DNA of 64,000 nucleotides from Hyphomicrobiales bacterium (GTDB lineage Bacteria > Pseudomonadota > Alphaproteobacteria > Rhizobiales > Rhizobiaceae): assembly GCA_900471605.1 (NCBI GenBank), contig UCEY01000016.1, positions 62,001 to 126,000 of the forward strand, given 5' to 3'. A program made the position numbers and the translations under genes. The notes below the pieces were generated by a model that worked only from the letters and a program-made list of their open reading frames with translations, was not told the origin of the DNA and ran no database searches. Of this stretch, positions 58,176 through 64,000 are shown piece by piece (the first letter of the stretch is position 1; each line of letters begins with the position of its first letter).

Positions 58176-58256
58176 ATGACGAAAGCAAGAGCACACGGCC
58201 TTTCGAACAGGCCCCTCCCTCCTTGCCGGGAAAAGAGGGACCATCGGCAACTTACA

Positions 58257-59795
58257 TTACTGCTTCTTGGCATCCTTGACGACGATCAGGCCGCCGGGGA
58301 TCACCCAGGCGCCCTTGACGCTGGCGCGGGTCGCGAAAAGGTCCTGCTTGGTATAGAGCAGGACGTGCGGAGCCTGGTCGTTCACCAGTTTCTGGGCATC
58401 GACATAGATCGCGTTGCGGGCCTTCTCGTCGAGCGTCGAAGCGGCCTTGTCGATCAGCTCGTCGAGCTTGGCGTCGGCGAAGAAGCCGAGGTTCGCGCCG
58501 GCCGGCGAAGCGCTCTTCGAGTAGTAGAGCGGACGGAACTGCAGGTCGGCGCCGTTGACGCCGGACGACCACGAGGCGATGGACGAACCGATATTGTCCT
58601 TTTCCTTGCCGGCCGGATCCTGGAACGCCGCCTTCGACCAGACACCGCCTTCCATCTTGCGCACTTCGAGCTTGACGCCGGCCTTGGCCCACATCGCCTG
58701 CAGCAGTTCGCCGATGCGCGCTTCCTGCTCCTGCACGATGGTCGACATCGCGAAACCGTCCGGATAACCGGCCTCCTTGAGGAGCTGCTTGGCCTTCTCG
58801 ACATCATAGGTATAGGGCGACAGCGACTTGTCGTAACCCGGGGTGACCGGCGCAAGCGGCGAGTTGGCCGGCGTCGCGAAACCGTTCATGAACGCCTTGA
58901 CGATGCCGTCGCGGTCGGTCGCGTAGTTCAGCGCCTGGCGGACGCGAACGTCGTCGAGCGGCTTCAGCTTGGTGTTGAGCGAAACCCAGAAGACGGCCGA
59001 ACCGTCGGTCGTCGAAAGCTTCATCTCCGGGTTCGCCTTCACCTGCGTGGCGAATGCGGCCGGGAAAGGGTTGATGACGTCGGCATCGCCGGTCTGCAAC
59101 GCCATGTTCATGACGGAAGGTTCGGCCGTCCAGGTCCATTTGATCTGGTCTTCGCCCTTCAGCGCCCCGCCCCACCATTCGCTGTTCTTGGTCTGGATCA
59201 CGTATTCGCCGGACTTGTATTCCGCGAGCTTGTAGGGACCGGTACCGACCGCCTTGGAACCGATCGTGCCCGCGGCGTCAGCCGTCGGGCTGACCATCAG
59301 GCAGGGACCGGTCGTCAGAAGCGCCAGAAACGCCGGATACTGCGTTTTCAGCTTGAACTGCACGGTCATCGGATCGACCGCCGTGACGCCTTCAAGGAAG
59401 GTGCGCAGGCGGCCGCTGGCGGCGAGGCCGCGCTTGGTGTCGAGGTGACGGGTGAAATTCTTGACCACCGCATCCGCGTCAAAAGCCGTGCCGTCATGGA
59501 ACTTGACGCCCTGGCGCAGTTTGAAAGTCCAGACGAGGCCGGAAGCGTCCGCCGACCATTCGGTGGCAAGCGCCGGCTTCAGCGACAGATCGGGATCGCG
59601 CTTGAGAAGCCCCTCATACATCGGATCGAGCAGGGCAGCGGTGTAGGTCGCAGTCTGGTCGCCGGGATCCATGGAGCGCGGCGCCTCGGTCTGCATCACG
59701 TTGAGCGTCGCGGAGTGGGCGGCGATCGGAAACACGAGACTGCCGGCCACCGCGCAGGCCAGCGCAAAATGACGACTTTTCAAGAACATGGTCAT
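58257..59795 (-). CDS. ABC transporter substrate-binding protein, family 5 (peptide/opine/nickel type)
   Basis: A 512-residue periplasmic binding protein. The signal peptide is about 1-28 (ending IAAHSA). The SBP_bac_5 fold shows TLNVMQTEAPRSMDPGDQTA, WTFKLRQGVKFHDGTAFDADAV is its signature region (about 90-115), and ALNYATDRDGIVKAF follows. The ligand could be a di- or oligopeptide, a glycosylated peptide or a sugar; linked ROK kinase and M81 peptidase-like genes suggest an amino-sugar peptide. The start ATG at 59795 has GGGTGA upstream. It is the first gene of the minus-strand operon and diverges from the ROK regulator. Confidence 0.92.
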   Translation of the reverse strand: MTMFLKSRHFALACAVAGSLVFPIAAHSATLNVMQTEAPRSMDPGDQTATYTAALLDPMYEGLLKRDPDLSLKPALATEWSADASGLVWTFKLRQGVKFHDGTAFDADAVVKNFTRHLDTKRGLAASGRLRTFLEGVTAVDPMTVQFKLKTQYPAFLALLTTGPCLMVSPTADAAGTIGSKAVGTGPYKLAEYKSGEYVIQTKNSEWWGGALKGEDQIKWTWTAEPSVMNMALQTGDADVINPFPAAFATQVKANPEMKLSTTDGSAVFWVSLNTKLKPLDDVRVRQALNYATDRDGIVKAFMNGFATPANSPLAPVTPGYDKSLSPYTYDVEKAKQLLKEAGYPDGFAMSTIVQEQEARIGELLQAMWAKAGVKLEVRKMEGGVWSKAAFQDPAGKEKDNIGSSIASWSSGVNGADLQFRPLYYSKSASPAGANLGFFADAKLDELIDKAASTLDEKARNAIYVDAQKLVNDQAPHVLLYTKQDLFATRASVKGAWVIPGGLIVVKDAKKQ

Positions 59796-59876
59796 GATTG
59801 TTCACCCTTGGTTTTGTTGACATGAGGGCGGTTATCGCCGCCTTAGATCATTTTTATAATTTATTGGCGTTGATTT

Positions 59877-59891
59877 GTTCATTTTCTGAAC
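59877..59891. promoter_or_regulatory. Inverted repeat before the ROK regulator gene
   Basis: GTTCA-TTTTC-TGAAC, arms of 5 bp, lies in the AT-rich divergent promoter between the binding-protein gene and the ROK regulator. It is a candidate autoregulatory operator. It ends three bases before the GTG at 59895, which weakens that start codon. Confidence 0.4.
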
Positions 59892-59894
59892 TTA

Positions 59895-61073
59895 GTGTCA
59901 AGCCACATTCACCAACAGAAAACAGTCGCCGTGAACGCTCTGCTCACCTCCTCCCAGCGCCAGCTCGTGCGCGTCATCAGCGAGTCCGGCCCGCTCAGCC
60001 GCACCGAGATGGCGAACCTGCTGGGCCTCAGCAAGGCAGCGATGAGCGGCATCGCCCGCGAGCTGATCGACCTCGGCGTGCTGCACGAAACCGAGACCGT
60101 CTATGGCCAGGGCCGCCCGTCCGTCCGCCTCGACCTGCATCCGGAATGCGCCTTCTTCGTCGGCATCTCGCTGCTCGAGGATCCGGCGCCGATGATCCTC
60201 AGCGACCTCAATGGCAAGATCATCGCCCGCCAGGCTATGCCGCTGTCGCGCGATCCCCAGGTCATCGCCCAGGCAATCACCGAGGGCCTGCCGAGGCTGC
60301 TCGAAGCCCATCCGCAGGCAAAGGAAAAGCTTTCCGGCATCGGCGTCGCCCTCTCCGGCTTCGTCGACGAGACCCAGTCGAACTGCGTGCAATCGACCCT
60401 GCTCGGCTGGCAGGACGTGCCGCTCGCAAAAATCATCCGAGAATGCTCAGGCGTCGAGACCTTCATCGAGAACGATGCCAAGGCGGTTGCCGTCAGCGAG
60501 AAGCTTTTCGGCAGCGCCCGCGAGATCCAGAGCTTTAGCGTCGTCTCTTTGGGCGACGGCATCGGCTGCGCGCATTTCATCGACGGCAAGCTCTATCGCG
60601 GCAATCACGGCGGTGCTGGCGAAATCGCCCATTGCACCATCGAACCCGGTGGCTCCCCCTGCCGCTGCGGCAAGCGCGGCTGCCTCGACACCGTCTCATC
60701 GATGAAGGCGATCAAGGAAGTTTCGCGCGCCGAGGGCCTCGAATGCACGTCGCTCTCCGAGATCGAACACGAGGCCTCGACCGGCAATGCCGCCGCGATC
60801 CGCATCCTGCACCGGGCCGGCTCCGCGCTCGGCCTTGCCATCGCCAACCTGATCCAGATGAACGACCCCGGCATGATCCTGATCACCCATGTCGAGGGCT
60901 CCTTCGACGGCCTGTTCGGCACGGTGGTCAACCAGGCGATCGAAACCAACGTCCTGCCGCGTTACGCCGGCCAGACGCCGATCCGCGTCAAGCGCGTCGA
61001 TGGCGATGTCTGGGCCCGCGGCGCGGCCAGCATCGCCGCCCATAATTTTTTGATCGGTCCCAACTCCAACTGA
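59895..61073 (+). CDS. ROK-family transcriptional regulator (NagC/XylR type)
   Basis: A 392-residue protein. The N-terminal winged helix (about 15-75) includes LSRTEMANLLGLSKAAMSGIAREL. The ROK domain follows with FVGISLLEDP in place of the DxGGT phosphate loop, NDAKAVAV, and the zinc motif CRCGKRGCLDT. Loss of the DxGGT loop fits a regulator that binds a sugar ligand but does not phosphorylate it. It divergently faces the ABC/ROK-kinase operon and precedes the M81 gene, so it likely controls both. GTG at 59895 is taken as start; GTG at 59931 is an alternative, and neither has a strong ribosome site. Confidence 0.88.
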   Translation: MSSHIHQQKTVAVNALLTSSQRQLVRVISESGPLSRTEMANLLGLSKAAMSGIARELIDLGVLHETETVYGQGRPSVRLDLHPECAFFVGISLLEDPAPMILSDLNGKIIARQAMPLSRDPQVIAQAITEGLPRLLEAHPQAKEKLSGIGVALSGFVDETQSNCVQSTLLGWQDVPLAKIIRECSGVETFIENDAKAVAVSEKLFGSAREIQSFSVVSLGDGIGCAHFIDGKLYRGNHGGAGEIAHCTIEPGGSPCRCGKRGCLDTVSSMKAIKEVSRAEGLECTSLSEIEHEASTGNAAAIRILHRAGSALGLAIANLIQMNDPGMILITHVEGSFDGLFGTVVNQAIETNVLPRYAGQTPIRVKRVDGDVWARGAASIAAHNFLIGPNSN

Positions 61074-61086
61074 GGTTTTTCCCCGA

Positions 61087-62547
61087 ATGTCCAGGTCCTT
61101 GCGTATCGCTGTCGGCGGCATCCATATCGAATGCAGCACCTACAATCCGGTCCTCAACGAGGAGAAGGATTTCCGCATCGTGCGCGGCGAGGAACTGACG
61201 GCGGCGCCCTATTTCGCCTTTCTCAAGGACTATGACGCCGAATTCCTGCCCACCATCCACTGCCGCGCCATTGCCGGCGGGCCGGTCTCCCGCTCCACGT
61301 ACGAACGTTTCAAGGCCGAGTTCCTCGATCGCCTGAAGCCGCTTCTGCCACTTGACGGTCTCTACCTCGCCATGCACGGGGCCATGTATGTCCAGGGCAT
61401 GGAGGATGCCGAGGGCGACTGGATCACCGCCGCCCGCGATCTCGTCGGCCCCGACTGCACGATCTCGGCCAGCTACGACTTGCACGGCAATGTCAGCCAG
61501 CGGATCGTCGACGCGCTCGACATGTATTCGACCTACCGCACCGCGCCGCATATCGACGTCGAGGAGACCATGCGCCGCTCGGTCAAAATGCTGGTCGAAA
61601 GCCTGAAGACCGGCGTCCGGCCGGTGCTGCTCTGGGCGCCGATCCCGGTCGTGCTGCCCGGCGAACGCACCTCGACGGTCGATGAGCCGGCCAAGAGCCT
61701 GTACGAGATGATGCCGGAAATCGACGCGATCGAGGGCGTCTGGGATGCCTCGCTGATGGTCGGCTACGTCTGGGCAGACGAACCCCGCGGCACCGCCGCC
61801 GCGATCATGACCGGCACCGACCGGGCCGTTCTGGAGCGCGAGGCAAAACGCGTCGCCAGGGCCTACTGGGATGCGCGCGAAAAATTTGTGTTCGGATGCG
61901 AGACCGGCTCGATCCAGGAATGCGTCGACAAGGCGATCGCCTCGAAGACGGCACCGGTCGTGCTCGCCGAATCCGGCGACAACCCGACCGGCGGCGGCGT
62001 CGGCGACCGCGCCGAGGTGCTGGCCGAGCTAATGGCCAGGAATGCCACCGGTGTCGTCTTCGCCGGCATCGCCGACAAGGCAGCGACTGAGGCCTGCTAT
62101 GCCGCCGGCGTCGGAGCGGAATTCGACCTTTCGATCGGCGCTTCGCTGGACACGATCGGCAGCAAGCCGGTTCAGGCCAAGGTGAGGGTCCAGTTCCTCC
62201 ACGAGACAACCGACTTGGCCGACCGACAGGCGGTGGTCGCCATCGGCGGCATCGAACTCGTCCTTTCCGCCAAGCGGCGCCCCTACCACTACATCGCCGA
62301 TTTCACCCGCCTCGGACTCGACCCCAACGGTGCGAAGATCATCGTGGTAAAATCCGGCTATCTCTCCCCCGAACTGGCACCGATCGCCAACCCCAACCTC
62401 ATGGCACTGTCACCGGGCGTCGTCGACCAGTTCGTCGAACGCCTGGAACGCCATCGCAAGCTGAAGCCGACCTACCCCTTCGACAAGGATTTTACGTTCG
62501 AGCCGCAGGTGTTTTATTCGGCAAGGTCGGCGGGCGCTAAGTCCTGA
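61087..62547 (+). CDS. M81-family metallopeptidase-like protein (MlrC / DUF1485)
   Basis: A 486-residue protein. The N-terminal DUF1485 domain begins RIAVGGIHIECSTYNP, with LYLAMHGAMYVQ and SASYDLHGNVS (metal-binding His/Asp candidates). The C-terminal MlrC domain includes ESGDNPTGGGVGDRAEVL. The archetype MlrC of microcystin degraders cleaves the linear tetrapeptide product, but most homologues sit in peptide or sugar catabolism operons of unknown substrate. It lies 13 bases after the ROK regulator on the same strand and fits breakdown of the compound imported by the divergent ABC system. Confidence 0.9.
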   Translation: MSRSLRIAVGGIHIECSTYNPVLNEEKDFRIVRGEELTAAPYFAFLKDYDAEFLPTIHCRAIAGGPVSRSTYERFKAEFLDRLKPLLPLDGLYLAMHGAMYVQGMEDAEGDWITAARDLVGPDCTISASYDLHGNVSQRIVDALDMYSTYRTAPHIDVEETMRRSVKMLVESLKTGVRPVLLWAPIPVVLPGERTSTVDEPAKSLYEMMPEIDAIEGVWDASLMVGYVWADEPRGTAAAIMTGTDRAVLEREAKRVARAYWDAREKFVFGCETGSIQECVDKAIASKTAPVVLAESGDNPTGGGVGDRAEVLAELMARNATGVVFAGIADKAATEACYAAGVGAEFDLSIGASLDTIGSKPVQAKVRVQFLHETTDLADRQAVVAIGGIELVLSAKRRPYHYIADFTRLGLDPNGAKIIVVKSGYLSPELAPIANPNLMALSPGVVDQFVERLERHRKLKPTYPFDKDFTFEPQVFYSARSAGAKS

Positions 62548-62556
62548 AAACCTTGG

Positions 62557-63405
62557 CTAGTTCAGCGATGAAAAATAGTCGCAGGCGAAAGCAGATCTTC
62601 CTGCCACGGGTGTGATCGTCGCCTTGATGCTCTTGAAGACCGACAGCGCGGTTTGAGCCATTGCCACGGTCTTCATCTCAGGTTTGGTCAATTGAAGCTC
62701 GACCAGACCTGCAAGGGTATTGCCGCATTCCCACGAACCGATCTTAAGCTCCGTAAGCGATGCGTCGATCATCACGGACAGAGGAGCCATGGCATAGTCT
62801 GCCCGTCCGGTTTTCTGGCGCTTGAACCCTGCCCTCAGAGCCAGTTTGTAACTTTCCCGGGCTTCCTGTATGGCGCTGGCGCCATCTCGCCCGGTCGTCG
62901 CGTTGGCGATGCCGGTATAGGCTTCGAGTGGCTCGATCTTCTCGCGATTGGCAGCAATAATTGCCGATTTGTTGAATCGCAGAGCATCATCATATCTCTG
63001 GACCTGATAGGCGAGGCCTGCCAGCGCTAGGTTTTCGAAATAACTCGACCTGGCAAATATCTCATCCGGATATTTGCTGATCTTGTCGAGATGATAGCTG
63101 ATCTGCACGATGGCGATTGAGTTCAGCATGAACCGGGCCTGATCGTTCAGGTTCGCTCCCTGGGACAAGGCGAATTCCTTGTAGACGGAAGCCATCTGCA
63201 CGATGGCTTCCTTGACGCCCTCTTCCATCTTGACCTGGCTGCTGAAATAGGCTTCCCAAATTTCACTTGGGAACGTCCAGGCAACACCGATCACGAGACC
63301 GAGCACGCCGCAGACGTTTGCAGTGCCGTTCCAAAGGGAAGCCAGCGTCTTCCCGTTCGGTTTATCCGGGATCTCCGCAGCCGGACTGCTATTGACATCA
63401 CTCAT
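62557..63405 (-). CDS. Unrecognised membrane-anchored helical protein
   Basis: A 282-residue protein of unknown family. One hydrophobic segment (about 30-48, VCGVLGLVIGVAWTF) follows a polar N-terminus, and the remainder is Ala/Leu-rich and helical, with spacing that suggests TPR-like repeats (YFENLALAGLAYQVQRYDDALRF region, about 118-145). Two Cys residues lie in the last 70 residues. Base composition is visibly lower in G+C than neighbours, which hints at separate acquisition. It converges on the M81 gene with 9 bases between stops. The function is not known. Confidence 0.7.
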   Translation of the reverse strand: MSDVNSSPAAEIPDKPNGKTLASLWNGTANVCGVLGLVIGVAWTFPSEIWEAYFSSQVKMEEGVKEAIVQMASVYKEFALSQGANLNDQARFMLNSIAIVQISYHLDKISKYPDEIFARSSYFENLALAGLAYQVQRYDDALRFNKSAIIAANREKIEPLEAYTGIANATTGRDGASAIQEARESYKLALRAGFKRQKTGRADYAMAPLSVMIDASLTELKIGSWECGNTLAGLVELQLTKPEMKTVAMAQTALSVFKSIKATITPVAGRSAFACDYFSSLN

Positions 63406-63477
63406 CTTCCCACCCCCGCCTATTTTCCAACCGGCCGATCAACCCGTCTTCATTTGGCTCGGAGTCCTGCGAAAATA

Positions 63478-63501
63478 CAACCCTCTATAGACATAGAGGG
63501 T
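63478..63501 (-). terminator. Probable terminator of the GntR-type gene
   Basis: A 9-bp perfect stem ACCCTCTAT/ATAGAGGGT (63480-63488 with 63493-63501) with a four-base loop. On the minus strand TGTATTTTCGC follows, so the T-run is imperfect. It lies about 40 bases after the stop of the GntR-type gene. Confidence 0.55.
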
Positions 63502-63540
63502 CGCACAACCGCGTCGACACTGAAACAAAAGGGCGCGTCC

Positions 63541-64000
63541 CTATTCCCCCGCCGTCGCAAACACGGCGCTGGCATCGCTGACGATTTCCACATGGGAATA
63601 AGCCGCCTGCCCCGCCGCAGCGGCATCGGCGCGCATGATCGCCGCAACGATCCGGTCATGCTCCTCATAGGATTTCGCCAGCCGGCCCGGCAGACGGAAC
63701 TGCGCCCGCCGGAAGGGGGCGAGCCGTGCCCGCGTCTGGGTCACCATCTCGAAGACATGGTCGTTGTGGGCGCCGCGATAGAGCCTGGTGTGGAATTCGG
63801 TATTGTGCGCCGCATAGTCCTCTTCGGCGCCGGCATGGACGAGCCGCATCGAGCCGCGATGGTCGAGTTCCAGCGCCCGCCGCTCGTCCACCGTCATCCG
63901 CTCCGCCGACAGCCGCGCGCAGATGCCTTCGAGCTCGGCCATCGCCTCGAACATCGAGTGGAGGTGAGTTTCGGTGACGTTGGTGACGACGGCGCTGCGG
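63541..64000 (-). CDS. GntR-family regulator, FCD effector domain (5' part outside window)
   Basis: The frame is open from the right edge of the window to the stop at 63541, giving about 153 residues. It matches the C-terminal FCD all-helical ligand domain: a helix with HSMFEAMAELEGICARLSAER, then DYAAHNTEFHTRLYRGAHND, with the metal-binding His residues in NTEFH, EEHD and YSHVE. The DNA-binding winged helix must lie beyond base 64000. FCD regulators usually sense small organic acids. The controlled genes cannot be told from this window. Confidence 0.88.
   Translation of the reverse strand, partial: RSAVVTNVTETHLHSMFEAMAELEGICARLSAERMTVDERRALELDHRGSMRLVHAGAEEDYAAHNTEFHTRLYRGAHNDHVFEMVTQTRARLAPFRRAQFRLPGRLAKSYEEHDRIVAAIMRADAAAAGQAAYSHVEIVSDASAVFATAGE

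Overview
The window is a high-GC (low-60s %, by eye) stretch of an alphaproteobacterial chromosome, most likely from the Rhizobiaceae (Rhizobium / Agrobacterium / Neorhizobium neighbourhood). The evidence is a fixL-fixJ-receiver-fixK block, a FixL whose heme His194 and phospho-acceptor His285 have the same numbers as in Sinorhizobium meliloti FixL, btaA-btaB betaine-lipid genes, a RIME-type intergenic mosaic element and many ABC transporters. No tRNA, rRNA, insertion sequence, prophage or CRISPR array was seen. About 56 protein genes cover nearly all of the window, and no gene-free gap exceeds 300 bases.

Region by region. 1-8.2 kb: a partial gene, three cell-wall hydrolases (SLT lipoprotein, GH25 lipoprotein, MltB-type transglycosylase), a serine hydrolase, btaA-btaB and a DMT exporter. 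8.2-10.5 kb: a 25-residue membrane peptide gene with a strong terminator, then metF and a SahR-like ArsR-methyltransferase regulator. 10.6-16 kb: a chemoreceptor, EttA and an alpha/beta hydrolase. 16-19.8 kb: a tight three-gene operon (DMT transporter, CaiB-type CoA-transferase, ThDP enzyme) followed by a RIME-like element. 19.9-24.7 kb: RidA, a DUF442 phosphatase-like protein, a DUF4432 mutarotase-like protein, an L,D-transpeptidase, a ClpX-type zinc-finger protein and an orphan ParA ATPase.

24.9-36.5 kb is the most system-like block. A minus-strand set (N-formylglutamate amidohydrolase family, amino acid permease, glutamine-synthetase-like ligase, aldehyde dehydrogenase, iron alcohol dehydrogenase) diverges from an RpiR-type regulator and a complete polyamine/iron-type ABC importer. 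I infer a gamma-glutamylation route for an imported amino alcohol or related amine.

36.5-47.7 kb: metH, an AGE-family epimerase, a short MgtC/SapB protein, a large hybrid histidine kinase and a GAF-PAS-GGDEF-EAL protein. The metH promoter carries an 18-bp perfect palindrome almost identical to the one upstream of the ArsR-methyltransferase/metF operon 30 kb away, so the two loci probably form one methionine-cycle regulon. 47.9-50.6 kb: a UbiD-type decarboxylase divergent from an orphan Bug-type binding protein. 50.8-54.2 kb: the oxygen-sensing fixL-fixJ-fixT-like-fixK cascade with matching FixJ- and FixK-type sites. 54.4-62.5 kb: a catabolic cluster (dipeptide-type ABC transporter without ATPase genes, ROK kinase with a heptapeptide-repeat tail, CutC with a non-canonical start, ROK regulator, M81 MlrC-like protein). 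62.6-64 kb: a lineage-restricted-looking membrane protein and the 3' part of a GntR-type regulator that runs off the window.
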